DNA of 64,000 bases from Burkholderiales bacterium 70-64. GTDB lineage: Bacteria; Pseudomonadota; Gammaproteobacteria; Burkholderiales; Burkholderiaceae_E. The notes beneath the pieces are model-generated. The model was not told the DNA's origin. It was given only the letters and a program-made list of their open reading frames with translations, and made no database searches. This document shows, piece by piece, positions 10,046-21,603 of the stretch. The stretch's first letter is position 1; every line of letters starts with the position of its first letter. The position numbers and the translations under genes are program-made. The stretch covers positions 1-64,000 of the forward strand of contig MKUQ01000037.1 of NCBI GenBank assembly GCA_001898645.1, in the 5' to 3' direction.

Positions 10046-13027
10046 GTGAAATTTGCGGAAAAACAGCCATTCGAGCGGCGCCGGACGGGCTCCCCGACGG
10101 TCCTCGCACTGGCGGTCGCCGCCGCATTGGCGGGCACGGCGCCGACGCTCGCCGAGGCGGCCGGCCTGGGCCGGCTCACAGTACAGTCGGCGCTCGGCCA
10201 GCCGCTGCGCGCGGAGGTCGAGGTCACCGCGCTCGGGCGCGAGGAAGCGGGCTCGCTGAGCGCACGGCTCGCCTCGCCGGATGCCTTCCGCCAGGCCGGG
10301 CTCGAATTCAACTCCGCGCTCACCAGCCTGCGCTTCGCGGTCGATCGCCGCACCAACGGCGCGGCGGTGGTGCGCATCACCTCCTCGCAGCCCATCAACG
10401 AGCCTTTCGTCGATCTGCTGGTCGAGCTGAACTGGGCTTCGGGCAAGTTCGTGCGCGAGTACACCTTCCTGCTCGATCCGCCCGAGCTGCGCGTCGGTCG
10501 CGAGACGGTGGCCGGCGGTCCGTCGCAGATCGTGCCGGCGACCACCGCAGGTGTCAGCGCGGCGGCCGCACCGGCGCCGGTGGCGCAGCCTACGCAGGCC
10601 GCCTCAGGTGCAGCGTCGGGGGTGGTAGCGCCGCCGGCGGCGGCTCCCGCGCGGGCCGCGACGCGATCGGCCGCAGCCGCACCGGCCCCGGCCGAATCAG
10701 CCGGTGCGACCGCTCCCGCACCGTCGGCCCCGGCCGACGGTGCGCCGGGAAGTACCGGCAACGAGGTCACGGTGCGCCAGGGCGAGACCCTGGCGACCAT
10801 CGCGGCGCGCGTCAAGCCCGCCGACGTGTCGCTCGAGCAGGCGATCGTCGCCATCTACAACGCCAATCCGCGCGCCTTCTTCGGCAGCGTGCACCAGATG
10901 CTGGCCGGCGCGCACCTGACCGTGCCCGATCGCAGCACGATGGCGGCCGTCGACGCCGGCGAGGCGCGCCGTCAGATCCGCGAGCAGGCGGCGGTGTTCA
11001 ATGCCTACCGTGAACGGCTGGCTGCGGCAGCGCGCCGGGTCGAGCCGGCGCGTGCCGGCCAGAGTGCGACGGGGTCGGTGACCGCCCAGGTGCAGGACAG
11101 TGCCGCGGGCGCAGGGGCGGGTGACCAGCTCAAGCTGTCGCGCCCGGAGGGCGGGACAGCCGGGGCGGGCAGCGCAACCGGCAGCGCCGCCGCCTCGGCG
11201 GCCGAAGGCCGGGTGGCGCGCGACGCAGCGGTGCACGAGCAGCAGGACCGCATCGATGCGCTCGAGAAGAACGTGGCGGATCTGCAGCAGCTGCTCGAGC
11301 TGAAGAACCGCCAGCTGGCCGAGATGCAGAAGCAGGTCGAGTCCGCGCGGGCCGCGGCCACGACCGCGTCGGGGGCAGTGGGTGCGGTGGCCGGTGCCGC
11401 CGGCGGCTCGGCTGCCGGGGGCAGTGCCGCGGCGCCGGGCGCGGTGGCGCAGGCGCCGTCGTCCGGCGCGCCGTCCGCTGCTGCGCCCGCGGCCGGCACC
11501 AGTCCCTCGACCGAGGCCGGGTCCGGCGGATCGACCGAGGCAACAGCCGGTGGCAGCGTTGCCGCGCCTCCGGCCGGCGACGCCGCATCTGCCGCCACTG
11601 ATGGCGCGGCGGGCGGCACCGAGACTCCCGCTGCTGCGCCGGCTCCCGCGGCGACGGCCGCGCCGAGCCCCGCGCCGGCGGCCGAGCCGGGCTTCTTCGA
11701 GCAACTGGCGGACAACCCGCTGGTGCTGCCGGGTGCGGCGGCGATCGTGCTGGCGCTCGGCGCCTACGGCCTGTACGCGGTGCGCCGGCGCAAGAAGTCG
11801 GAGAAGTTCGAGGACAGCCTGATCGCGGCCGATGCGTTCACCGCCAACTCGCTGTTCGGCTCGACCGGAGGGCAGACGGTCGACACCAACAACAGCCTGT
11901 TCCCCGCCAGTGGGCGCGACAGCGGCGTCGACGTGCATTCGACCGAGGTCGACCCGATCGCCGAGGCCGAGGTCTACATCGCCTACGGTCGCGAGGCGCA
12001 GGCCGAGGAGATCCTGAAGGAGGCGCTCAAGAAGCAGCCCGAGCGCCAGGCGATCCGCCTGAAGCTGCTGGAGATCCATGCCGGGCGCAAGGACGCGGTG
12101 GCGTTCGCGGCGGTGGCCCAGGAGATGTACGACATGACCGGCGGCCAGAACGAGGAGTGGCCCAAGGTGGTCACGCTCGGGCTGTCCATCGATCCGGCCA
12201 ATCCGCTCTATACCGGCCAGGGTGACGGGGCGGCGCCCGCGCAGGCCGGCGACGGCCAGGCCGCGCCGCCGTCCGCGACCGGCGCCTCCGGGGCTGCCGC
12301 GCTGAGCGCTGCGGCGACGGCTGCCGCAGCGATGCTGGGCGACCGGCTCGCGCCGGCATCCGGCGCCGAGGCTGCTCCGCCGGCCGCCGGCGGCGCGTTC
12401 GCCGAAACCGTTCCGATGGATGGCGAGCAGGTGGACGGGACTGCCGGCGAAGTGCCGGCGCTCGACTTCGACCTGGATCTCGACACGACGATCGGGCGGG
12501 CGGCCGACCGGCGCACCGCCGGGGCTGCCGCCAGCCAGCCCACACCGGCCGATTCGGATCTGTCGCGCGCGATCGAAGGCCGCTTCGACCTGCCTTCGCT
12601 CGATATCGAGCTGCCGGCGCAGGCGGGCGCGGAAGAGCCGCAGGCGCTCGCCGACCTGGGCGATTTCAAGATCGATCTGCCCGCGCTCGAGGGGCTCGAT
12701 ACCCAGCCGGCAGCCGAAGAGTCCGCCGCGCTCGACGAGACGCCGGCGATCGACTTCGGCGACGTCGATTTCGGCCGCACCGATGGGCACGGCGCCGCGC
12801 ACGAGCTCTCGGGCGGCGAGCTGGAGCTGGCGACCGCCGATGCGGCGGTGGCGCCCGGCGCGGATTCCTCGCGCTGGCAGGAGATGGCCACCAAGCTCGA
12901 CCTGGCCTCGGCCTACGAGGAGATCGGCGACAAGGAAGGCGCGCGTGAGCTGCTCGAGGAGGTGCTGCGCGGGGGCGACCTCACACAGCAGCAGAAGGCG
13001 CGCTCGATGCTCGCCAAGATCGGCTAG
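10046..13027 (+). CDS. fimV: FimV/HubP-type LysM peptidoglycan-binding membrane protein
   Basis: A large envelope protein of the FimV family, which organises cell poles and supports type IV pilus assembly in Pseudomonas and relatives. In order there is an N-terminal signal/FimV domain, Ala/Pro-rich linkers, a LysM domain at about 240-290 (VRQGETLATIAARV), a coiled coil at about 397-440, a second low-complexity stretch, one membrane segment at about 558-580 followed by RRRKK, an acidic cytoplasmic region, and the conserved C-terminal FimV helix pair ending SMLAKIG. The GTG at 10046 with GGGGAAGA upstream is preferred (993 aa); a TTG at 10025 is an alternative. truA follows one codon after its TAG. 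Confidence 0.9.
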   Translation: MKFAEKQPFERRRTGSPTVLALAVAAALAGTAPTLAEAAGLGRLTVQSALGQPLRAEVEVTALGREEAGSLSARLASPDAFRQAGLEFNSALTSLRFAVDRRTNGAAVVRITSSQPINEPFVDLLVELNWASGKFVREYTFLLDPPELRVGRETVAGGPSQIVPATTAGVSAAAAPAPVAQPTQAASGAASGVVAPPAAAPARAATRSAAAAPAPAESAGATAPAPSAPADGAPGSTGNEVTVRQGETLATIAARVKPADVSLEQAIVAIYNANPRAFFGSVHQMLAGAHLTVPDRSTMAAVDAGEARRQIREQAAVFNAYRERLAAAARRVEPARAGQSATGSVTAQVQDSAAGAGAGDQLKLSRPEGGTAGAGSATGSAAASAAEGRVARDAAVHEQQDRIDALEKNVADLQQLLELKNRQLAEMQKQVESARAAATTASGAVGAVAGAAGGSAAGGSAAAPGAVAQAPSSGAPSAAAPAAGTSPSTEAGSGGSTEATAGGSVAAPPAGDAASAATDGAAGGTETPAAAPAPAATAAPSPAPAAEPGFFEQLADNPLVLPGAAAIVLALGAYGLYAVRRRKKSEKFEDSLIAADAFTANSLFGSTGGQTVDTNNSLFPASGRDSGVDVHSTEVDPIAEAEVYIAYGREAQAEEILKEALKKQPERQAIRLKLLEIHAGRKDAVAFAAVAQEMYDMTGGQNEEWPKVVTLGLSIDPANPLYTGQGDGAAPAQAGDGQAAPPSATGASGAAALSAAATAAAAMLGDRLAPASGAEAAPPAAGGAFAETVPMDGEQVDGTAGEVPALDFDLDLDTTIGRAADRRTAGAAASQPTPADSDLSRAIEGRFDLPSLDIELPAQAGAEEPQALADLGDFKIDLPALEGLDTQPAAEESAALDETPAIDFGDVDFGRTDGHGAAHELSGGELELATADAAVAPGADSSRWQEMATKLDLASAYEEIGDKEGARELLEEVLRGGDLTQQQKARSMLAKIG

Positions 13028-13030
13028 GGC

Positions 13031-13828
13031 CTGTTCACGCTGCCCCGCTACGCGCTGACCCTCGCCTACGACGGCAGCCGTTTCTGCGGCTGGCAGACCC
13101 AGCCGGACGGCCAGGCCGCGCAGGACGTGCTCGAACGGGCGCTGGCGGCCATTGCCGGCCATGCGGTGGACACCATCTGCGCGGGCCGCACCGATGCGGG
13201 CGTGCACGCACTGCGCCAGGTGGTGCATTTCGACTCGGCCACGCAGCGCCCGCTCACGGCCTGGGTGCGCGGCGTCAACGCCCATCTGCCGCCGGCCATG
13301 TCGGTGCGCAGCGCCACCGAGGTGCCCGAAGCCTTCCATGCGCGCTACGGCGCGGCGCGGCGCCGCTACCGCTACCTGCTGCACCGCTCGCCGGTGCGCC
13401 ATCCGCTGCTCGCGCAGCGCGCCGGCTGGACCTGGCGAGATACGGACGTGGCCCTGATGCGCGAGGGCGCGGCGCTGCTGGTGGGTGAGCACGATTTCTC
13501 GGCGTTCCGCTCGGCGCAGTGCCAGGCCGCCACCCCGGTGCGCACCCTCGAGACGCTGTCGCTCGCCGAGCGGGGCGCCTTCGTGCTGTTCACCTTCACG
13601 GCCAACGCCTTCCTGCACCACATGATCCGCAACATCGTGGGCGCGCTGCTGGCGGTCGGCGAGCGACGCCGCCCGCCCGCCTGGATCGCCGAGGTGCTGG
13701 CCGGGCGCGACCGCCGCCGCTCGGCGGCCACTTTCGCTCCCGACGGTCTGTACCTCGAAGGCGCGCAGTACGACGCGCGCTTCGGCGTGCCGTCGTGGAG
13801 CGAAGAGCCGCTCGAGTGCTTCGCGTGA
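13031..13828 (+). CDS. truA: tRNA pseudouridine(38-40) synthase, probable CTG start
   Basis: Isomerises uridines 38-40 in the tRNA anticodon arm. Counting from the CTG at 13031 (265 aa), the conserved N-terminus YALTLAYDGSRFCGWQTQ is at about 7-24 and the catalytic aspartate is D55 in AGRTDAGVHA. No ATG, GTG or TTG exists in frame between the fimV stop (13025-13027) and this conserved segment; the first conventional codon is a GTG at 13127, inside the domain. The likely starts are the CTG at 13031 or 13040. The gene is in the same frame as fimV, one codon after its TAG, which suggests coupled re-initiation. The identity is certain; the start is not. Confidence 0.9.
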   Translation: MFTLPRYALTLAYDGSRFCGWQTQPDGQAAQDVLERALAAIAGHAVDTICAGRTDAGVHALRQVVHFDSATQRPLTAWVRGVNAHLPPAMSVRSATEVPEAFHARYGAARRRYRYLLHRSPVRHPLLAQRAGWTWRDTDVALMREGAALLVGEHDFSAFRSAQCQAATPVRTLETLSLAERGAFVLFTFTANAFLHHMIRNIVGALLAVGERRRPPAWIAEVLAGRDRRRSAATFAPDGLYLEGAQYDARFGVPSWSEEPLECFA

Positions 13829-15075
13829 CGGGCCCGATCGACCGGCTGCGCCTGCGCTTTCCCGATGCGGCCGAGGAGGCGGCGTTTCGCACCTTCTACT
13901 GCCTGCGCTTTCGCCACCACACGCGCATCGCGCTGGTGGCCGGGGCGCTGCTGATCGTGCTGTTCGCCGCTTCGGACTGGCTGCTCGACCGCAACGGCGC
14001 GCAAATGACGGTGGCACTGCGCATGTTCGTCATCGTGCCGCTGATGCTCGCCTCGGCCTGGGCGGTGATGCAGCCGTGGATCGAGCAGGCCTACGAGACC
14101 GTGGCCACGGTGGTGGCGTGTCTGGTGGCGCTGCTGCTGGCAGTCATCTACTGGCACCTCGGCGCGGGCCTGACGCGCGCAGGCCTGGGGCTGGTGCTGC
14201 TGATGCTCTCGACCATCTTCATCATCCGGCTGCGCTTCCGCCATTTCGCGGTGTTCCTGCTGATCGCCTGGCTGAGCTTCCTCTCGGCCATCGTCGCGGC
14301 GCGGCATGCCGATCCGGCGCTGGCGCTGGCCAATACGCTGGCGGTGAGCGCGGCGATGGTCCTCGGGCTGTACGGCGCCTGGACGCGCGAGAGCGAGAAC
14401 CGCCGCGAGTTCCGCCTGTTCAACGAGGTGGCCGAGGCCAAGGCGCGCATCGAGGATCTGCTGCACAGCATGCTGCCGGGCGAGATCGTCGGGCGCATCC
14501 AGCGCGGCGAGTCGCCGATCGCCGATGCGCACCAGGAGGTCAGCATCGTGTTCGCCGACCTGGTGGGCTTCAGCGCGCTGGCGCGGCGGCTGCCGGCGGC
14601 GCAGCTGGTGCAGTTGCTCGATCGCCTGTTCTCGGAGTTCGACCGGATCGCCGCCGCGCACGGCGTCGAGCGCATCAAGACCATCGGCGATGCCTACATG
14701 GCAGTGTGCGGGATCGGATCGGCATGCGCCGATCACGCCGATCGCGCGGCGCGCTTCGCGCTCGCCCTGCAGGCGCGCGTGGCCGAGCTGGCGCAAGAGA
14801 GCGGGCTGGCGCTGAACGTGCGCATCGGATTGCACGTCGGGCCGGTGATCGCCGGGGTGATCGGCACGCGCAAGCCGGCGTTCGACTGCTGGGGCGAGAC
14901 GGTCAACCTGGCGAGCCGGCTGGAGTCCAGCGGCAGCCACGCGGGCGTGCACATTTCCGAGACCGCCTGGCAGCGGCTGCGCGAACGCTTCGTCACTCGC
15001 GAGCTGCCGCCGGTGAGCCTCAAGGGGGTGGGTGAGGTCAGGACCTACCTGCTGGAGGCGGCACACCCGGCCTGA
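13825..15075 (+). CDS. Membrane-bound class III adenylate cyclase
   Basis: Predicted to make cAMP from ATP at the inner membrane. The 416-aa product has about five to six N-terminal membrane segments (roughly residues 30-185), a short linker helix, and one catalytic domain. All expected catalytic residues are visible: metal-binding D245 and D289, purine-selecting K285 and D354 (DCWG), and transition-state N361 and R365 (VNLASR). The K/D pair points to adenylate rather than guanylate. The GTG at 13825 overlaps the truA stop as GTGA. It converges on the patatin gene with 12 bases between stops. Confidence 0.88.
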   Translation: MTGPIDRLRLRFPDAAEEAAFRTFYCLRFRHHTRIALVAGALLIVLFAASDWLLDRNGAQMTVALRMFVIVPLMLASAWAVMQPWIEQAYETVATVVACLVALLLAVIYWHLGAGLTRAGLGLVLLMLSTIFIIRLRFRHFAVFLLIAWLSFLSAIVAARHADPALALANTLAVSAAMVLGLYGAWTRESENRREFRLFNEVAEAKARIEDLLHSMLPGEIVGRIQRGESPIADAHQEVSIVFADLVGFSALARRLPAAQLVQLLDRLFSEFDRIAAAHGVERIKTIGDAYMAVCGIGSACADHADRAARFALALQARVAELAQESGLALNVRIGLHVGPVIAGVIGTRKPAFDCWGETVNLASRLESSGSHAGVHISETAWQRLRERFVTRELPPVSLKGVGEVRTYLLEAAHPA

Positions 15076-15087
15076 AGCGGCGCGCGG

Positions 15088-17997
15088 TCAGTCGGGCCTC
15101 CGCATTTCGTGCGTGGCCGGCGTCCCGCCCTGAGGTGGCATCGCGCCGGGGATGCGCATCTCGCCCGGGGCCCAGCGTCCGGCCGTGGCGGCAGCGCCGA
15201 ACACGCGCTCGCCGATGTACGCGCCGAGGCGGCGGTAGCTTTCCCACTGCGCTTCGTCGAAGAACTGGTCGAGCGTGCTTTCCTGCGGGAAATCCGGGTG
15301 CCCGGCGTAGTAGTCCAGCAGGTCCATCGGCTCGTCGCCGATCAGGGTCGGCTTGAGGAAGAGCAGCAGCGAGCGCGCCTCGCGGTCGCCGCCGTAGCGG
15401 GCCCAGGCGAGCGCGGCATGGCGCTGCGACCAGGCGCGGCCCTGCAGCTGCGCCGGCGGCGCGCCAAGGGCCGGCTCGCACGGCCGCCGCTGCAGCTGCG
15501 GCGGCGTGCCGATGCTGCGCAGCAGCGGCGAGTCGGCGCCGAGCAGCGCCTCGATCTCGGCCTCGCACAGGAAGCGGATCTCGGCGTCCCAGTCGATGCG
15601 CGCCTTGCGCACCAGGTTGCCGATGTCCTCGAAGGCGTAGCCGGCATCCTGGCCGTCGTCGCACACGATGATGAAGGGCACCCGGCGGCGCAGCAGCTCG
15701 TAGACCGCGGTGTTCTCGAAATGCCCGCCGTCGGAGAGGTACCAGCGCCGGCGGTGCGGGCCGTGGAAGCGCGCGAAGGTTTCGTGGGCGAGGTAGGTCT
15801 GGACCGGCGCGAGGGCGGCCAGCAGCGCGCCCGCGGCCTCGGGCGCGCGCCGCCCGCCGCGCTCGGGACGCTCGCGCGGGGCGATGCCGCTGTCCCACCA
15901 GTAGCCCAGGCGCACGTTCGAGAGGGCCAGCAGCATCGACAGGCCGAGGCGCGTGCGCGCTCCCAGCCCGGTGGTGAAGGCGGCGCCGGAAACGGCGACC
16001 CATTGCCCGACGGTGAGCGGCTCGATGCTGCGCGCGCGTCCGCCGCTGGGCGGGAAGACCGCGAAGCGCCCGGCCGGCAAAGGCAGGGGGGCGATCGCCC
16101 CGCCGTCGCCGTCCCACAGGGCATGGTGGTCGCGCCCCACGCTCAGGCCGCACGGGCCGATCGCCATCGGCAGGCCCTTGCGGTCGCGCTGCGCCAGCCG
16201 GGAGGCGCCGGTCACCGTTTCGTTGACCGTGACGTTGACCAGGTGCAGCGGTCCGCCGTGACGCTCGGGATGGTAGGCGCTCCACGCGATGTCGTCGGAG
16301 GGTTCGGCGCGCGTCACGTCGCGGTGCGCCGAGCCGGCTGCCGGCGGCCGCGCCGCCGCGGCTCCGGGCCGGTAGCCGGTGCGGCGCGCATTGCTCGCCC
16401 CGAGGTAGGCGCGGGTGAGCCGCGCGGCATAGAACTGGGCCAGCGTGGAGAGATTGAGGAAGGGGATGGTCCGCGCAGTGAGCAGCCCGATGACGAAGAA
16501 GGCCGCCAGTGCCGCAGCCATCGGGAGCGGCTGCGGGAGAGGCGGCGAGCCCGCGCAATCCAGGCACTGTCCGCTCCACATGAGGGCGTGGGCGACGGCC
16601 GACCACAGCACCAGCAAGGCGGCGAACAGCACCACGCCGAGGATGGACAGCAGGGCGGCCGAGGACAGGCGCAGGCCGCTCTCCTTCATGCCGAGCCTGG
16701 CGATCAGCGGCGCGAACCGGTGCACCAGCGCCGCGACGGCCGGGGCCAGGGCGAGCAGCGTGGCCCACCACCCTTCGCTCCATCCCCCGGCCAGGGCCGC
16801 CACGATCGCGGCGTACGCCGTCTGGCCCAGGCTGTCGACGAGCGCGTAGGCGGCGAGCGCCAGCACCACGGCCAGGGCTGCGGCCAGCCAGGCCGAGAGC
16901 CGGTTGCGCGCTACGGCTTCGCTGCCGCCGCCCACGCGCGCCACCACCCACGCCAGGGTGGCGGCGCAGGCCGCGTAGACGAGATAGCGCGCGCACGCTG
17001 CCGCCGCATCGTGGGCCGAGGCCGGCAATCCCACCGATTCGACGCCGGCGCGCCACAGCGCGGCTGCGCCCAGCCCCACCATGACCGTGGCCACCAGCGC
17101 CGGGTTGCTCGCCGGCCCGCCGGGGCGACGGCTGGTCTGGGTCAGCCAGTAGGCCCAGCCGATGGGCACCAGGACCAGCGCGAAGCCGGCCAGAGGCAGC
17201 ATGCCCCACGGGCTCCACCACAGGCCGGCGCCCGCCTCCGCCGCCAGGCGCGCCTCCAGCCCGCGCAGCCACGGCGATTGCCGCCACAGCGCGGCGCGCA
17301 GCAGGTTCCCGGCCAGGAACACGGCGAGCGTCGTCACCGCGAGCACGTAGTGCAGCGCGATCCAGTTGCGCACCATGATCGCTGCGGCGTACAGGTAGTC
17401 GCCCGCGCCGCGCGGCGCCATGTAGCGGCCGTTCTCGCGCAGCCAGGCGAGCGGCGGCGACGACGTGTCGGCGAGGGTGCACTCGACGCCGTCGGTGATC
17501 TGCGCCGGCGTGGCGGCTGCAGCGACGGGCGCCGTGGCCGTGGCGCCGGCTGCGGCAACCGCCCTTTGGGGTGCCGTCGCACCCGACTCGGACGGCGTTC
17601 GCGCCGGCCCGCCCGCGCGCGCCGCATCGGGGAGGTACAGGCTGCCCAGGAAGCTGCCGACGTAGCCGCCGCCGGAGACGCTCGACAGGTAGTCCACGTG
17701 GCGCAGGCGCCCGAGCGCGGCCAGGGACTGCAGCACGCCGAGCGCGAAGGTGGCGCTGCGGATCCCGCCTCCGGAGATCGCCAGCCCGACGCGGCCGACG
17801 CTTTCGCCGGCGTCCAGGGGCAGGGCGAGCGCGGCGCGGCGAGCCCGCACCGCGGCGAGCTCGCGCTCGGCCAGCGCCGCCGGGAAGGCGCAAGGGTCGG
17901 GCCGGCGGCCCGCGGGGGCGTCGCCGGGTGCCGCTGCAGCCCCGCCGGGGCGTGTTCCGGCGGTCGGGTCGGCGGGGGGCGTGGTCGGTGCGGGCAT
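15088..17997 (-). CDS. Patatin-like phospholipase with a central multi-pass membrane domain
   Basis: A 969-aa predicted lipid acyl hydrolase. The oxyanion-hole motif GGGIR is at residues 76-80 and the nucleophile elbow is SVSGGG with S108. The catalytic aspartate D756 lies in [10 protein letters not shown], about 650 residues later. Between them are roughly eight hydrophobic membrane segments (about residues 190-530). The ATG at 17997 has AGGACAG upstream. It is divergent from trpF (45 bases between starts) and convergent with the cyclase gene. The patatin fold is clear from both motifs. The substrate and the purpose of the membrane insert are unknown. Confidence 0.85.
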   Translation of the reverse strand: MPAPTTPPADPTAGTRPGGAAAAPGDAPAGRRPDPCAFPAALAERELAAVRARRAALALPLDAGESVGRVGLAISGGGIRSATFALGVLQSLAALGRLRHVDYLSSVSGGGYVGSFLGSLYLPDAARAGGPARTPSESGATAPQRAVAAAGATATAPVAAAATPAQITDGVECTLADTSSPPLAWLRENGRYMAPRGAGDYLYAAAIMVRNWIALHYVLAVTTLAVFLAGNLLRAALWRQSPWLRGLEARLAAEAGAGLWWSPWGMLPLAGFALVLVPIGWAYWLTQTSRRPGGPASNPALVATVMVGLGAAALWRAGVESVGLPASAHDAAAACARYLVYAACAATLAWVVARVGGGSEAVARNRLSAWLAAALAVVLALAAYALVDSLGQTAYAAIVAALAGGWSEGWWATLLALAPAVAALVHRFAPLIARLGMKESGLRLSSAALLSILGVVLFAALLVLWSAVAHALMWSGQCLDCAGSPPLPQPLPMAAALAAFFVIGLLTARTIPFLNLSTLAQFYAARLTRAYLGASNARRTGYRPGAAAARPPAAGSAHRDVTRAEPSDDIAWSAYHPERHGGPLHLVNVTVNETVTGASRLAQRDRKGLPMAIGPCGLSVGRDHHALWDGDGGAIAPLPLPAGRFAVFPPSGGRARSIEPLTVGQWVAVSGAAFTTGLGARTRLGLSMLLALSNVRLGYWWDSGIAPRERPERGGRRAPEAAGALLAALAPVQTYLAHETFARFHGPHRRRWYLSDGGHFENTAVYELLRRRVPFIIVCDDGQDAGYAFEDIGNLVRKARIDWDAEIRFLCEAEIEALLGADSPLLRSIGTPPQLQRRPCEPALGAPPAQLQGRAWSQRHAALAWARYGGDREARSLLLFLKPTLIGDEPMDLLDYYAGHPDFPQESTLDQFFDEAQWESYRRLGAYIGERVFGAAATAGRWAPGEMRIPGAMPPQGGTPATHEMRRPD

Positions 17998-18042
17998 GGG
18001 CTGTCCTGTCCTTGCGGGGATCGACCCGCTACACTGCCGCCG

Positions 18043-18701
18043 ATGCGCACCCGGATCAAGTTCTGCGGCCTGGTCCGCTCCGACGACGTCCGTACGGCGG
18101 TGGCGCTCGGGGTGGATGCGGTCGGGTTCGTGTTCTACCCGCGCAGCCCGCGCGTGCTGGAGCCGGCGCAGGCGGCCGGGCTGCGCCGGCTGCTGCCCTC
18201 GTGGGTGGCGGCGGTGGGCCTGTTCGTCAACGCGCCCGAGGGCGAGGTGCGGCGCGTGGCCGGCGCCGTCGGCCTGGACGTGATCCAGTTCCACGGCGAC
18301 GAGACGCCGCAGACATGCAGCCAGGAGCGGCCGGTCGGCCTGCCCTGGTGGCGGGCGGTGCGCATGCGCCGGGAAATCGATTTGATAGAATCCTTCGGTT
18401 CGTTCGCCGGGGCCGAAGCGCTGCTGCTCGATTCGCACAGCCCGGGCTACGGCGGCAGCGGCGAAGGTTTCGATTGGTCGTGGGTGCCGCGCGAGCGGCC
18501 GGTCCCGATCGTGCTTTCGGGCGGGCTCGACGCCGAGACCGTCGCGGCGGCGATCGCGCAGGTGCGTCCGGCGATGGTCGACGTCTCCAGCGGCATCCAG
18601 GCGGCCGCCCCGCACGCCGATCCCCGCGCGAAGTCGCGCGAGCGCATGGAACGCTTCGTCGGCGAGGTGCTTCGGGCCGACGCGGCACGACAGGATTCAC
18701 G

Positions 18702-18705
<4 letters not shown>
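18043..18705 (+). CDS. trpF: Phosphoribosylanthranilate isomerase
   Basis: Third step of the tryptophan branch. A TIM-barrel of 220 aa that starts [16 protein letters not shown] (catalytic Cys in KFCG), with the general acid [17 protein letters not shown] region and the phosphate-binding [10 protein letters not shown] near the C-terminus. The ATG at 18043 is only 45 bases from the divergent patatin start. A TACACT hexamer at 18030-18035 could be a -10, which would make the transcript almost leaderless. The stop overlaps the trpB start as ATGA. Confidence 0.96.
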
Positions 18706-19900
<1,195 letters not shown>

Positions 19901-19901
<1 letters not shown>

Positions 19902-20716
19902 TGTCGCGCCTCGCCGCCACCTTCGCGCGCCTCGCCGCCGGCCGGCGCAAGGCGCTCGTCCCCTACGTCACCTCGGGCTTCCCGGCGCCCACGCTCACGG
20001 TGCCGGTGATGCACGCCCTGGTGGCCGGCGGCGCCGACGTGATCGAGCTCGGCGTGCCGTTCTCCGATCCGATGGCCGACGGCCCCACCATCCAGCGCGC
20101 CAACGAGCGCGCCCTCGCGCTCGGGGTGGGCCTGCGCGACGTGCTCGGCTTCGTGCAGGCGTTTCGCCGCGACGACGCCGACACGCCGGTGGTGCTGATG
20201 GGCTACGCCAATCCGGTCGAGCGCATGGGCGTGGAGCGTTTCCTCGACGAGGCGGCCGGCGCCGGCGTCGACGGCTCGATCATCGTCGACTATCCGCCCG
20301 AGGAGTGCGAGGCCCTGGTGGCCGCGGCGCGCGCGCGGGCGATCGATCCCATCTTCCTGCTCGCGCCGACCTCCACCGAGGTGCGCATCGAGCAGGTGCT
20401 GGCGATGGCCAGCGGCTACGTGTACTACGTGTCGCTCAGGGGCATCACCGGCGGCACGCTCGATCGCGACGACGTGGTGCGCCGCGTCGCGGCGATCAAG
20501 CGCCGCACCGCGCTGCCGGTGGGCGTGGGCTTCGGCATCCGCGACGGCGACACGGCGCGCGCGGTGGCCGAGGCGGCCGATGCGGTGATCATCGGCACGC
20601 GCACCATCGAACTGCTCGAAGACGGTCCTCCCGAGGGCGCCGCCGAGCGCGCCCGCTCGTTCATGGCCGGGATCCGCGCCGCACTCGATGCGCCGGCACG
20701 CCGGCCCAACCCATGA
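19901..20716 (+). CDS. trpA: Tryptophan synthase alpha chain
   Basis: Cleaves indoleglycerol phosphate to indole, which is channelled to TrpB. A 271-aa TIM barrel with the signature [19 protein letters not shown] (catalytic Glu/Asp) and the phosphate-binding [10 protein letters not shown]. The ATG overlaps the trpB stop by one base. It is followed after 10 bases by accD. Confidence 0.97.
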
Positions 20717-20726
20717 GGCGAATCCG

Positions 20727-21596
20727 ATGACATGGCTCGACAAGCTGCTGCCTCCGCGCATCAAGCGCTCCCCCGAGGGCGGCAAGAAGGTGCCCGAGGG
20801 CGTGTGGGTGAAGTGCCCGGCGTGCGACGCCGTGCTGTACTCGGCCGACCTCGAGGCGAACCTCAACGTGTGCCCGAAGTGCTCGCACCACATGCGGCTG
20901 GCCGCGCGCAAGCGGCTCGACCTGCTGCTCGACGCCGAGGGGCGCTACGAGATCGGCCAGGAGGTGCTGGCGGTCGATGCGCTGAAGTTCAAGGACAGCC
21001 GCAAGTATCCCGATCGCCTGCAGGAGGCGATCGAGGACACCGGCGAGACCGACGCGCTGGTGGTGATGGGCGGGGCGATTCGCGCCATCCCGGTGGTGGC
21101 GGCGGCCTTCGAGTTCGACTTCATGGGCGGCTCGATGGGGTCGGTGGTGGGCGAGCGCTTCGCGCGCGGCGTGCAGGGCGCGATCGAGCAGAAGGTGCCG
21201 TTCGTGTCGATCGCCGCCTCGGGCGGCGCGCGCATGCAGGAGGGGCTGCTGTCGCTGATGCAGATGGCCAAGACCACCGCCATGCTCACCCGGCTCGCCG
21301 AGCGGCGCCTGCCGTACATCTCGGTGCTCACCGATCCCACCATGGGCGGGGTGTCGGCGAGCTTCTGCTTCCTCGGCGACGTGGTCATCGCCGAGCCGCG
21401 CGCGCTCATCGGCTTCGCCGGCCCGCGCGTGATCGAGCAGACGGTGCGCGAGAAGCTTCCCGAGGGCTTCCAGCGCGCCGAGTTCCTGCTGGAGAAGGGT
21501 GCGCTCGACATGATCATCGACCGGCGCACGATGCGCGACGAGATCGCCCGGCTGCTGGCGCTGCTGCTGCGCCAGCCGAGCGAGGCGCTCGCCTGA
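20727..21596 (+). CDS. accD: Acetyl-CoA carboxylase carboxyltransferase beta subunit
   Basis: Beta half of the carboxyltransferase that makes malonyl-CoA for fatty acid synthesis. The 289-aa product has the N-terminal zinc ribbon with C30, C33, C49 and C52, and the crotonase-like core with SGGARMQEG and GGVSASF. The frame is open upstream inside trpA, but [10 protein letters not shown] at 20727 is the family start. It lies in the usual Burkholderiales order trpA-accD-folC. Confidence 0.97.
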   Translation: MTWLDKLLPPRIKRSPEGGKKVPEGVWVKCPACDAVLYSADLEANLNVCPKCSHHMRLAARKRLDLLLDAEGRYEIGQEVLAVDALKFKDSRKYPDRLQEAIEDTGETDALVVMGGAIRAIPVVAAAFEFDFMGGSMGSVVGERFARGVQGAIEQKVPFVSIAASGGARMQEGLLSLMQMAKTTAMLTRLAERRLPYISVLTDPTMGGVSASFCFLGDVVIAEPRALIGFAGPRVIEQTVREKLPEGFQRAEFLLEKGALDMIIDRRTMRDEIARLLALLLRQPSEALA

Positions 21597-21603
21597 GCCG
21601 AGC

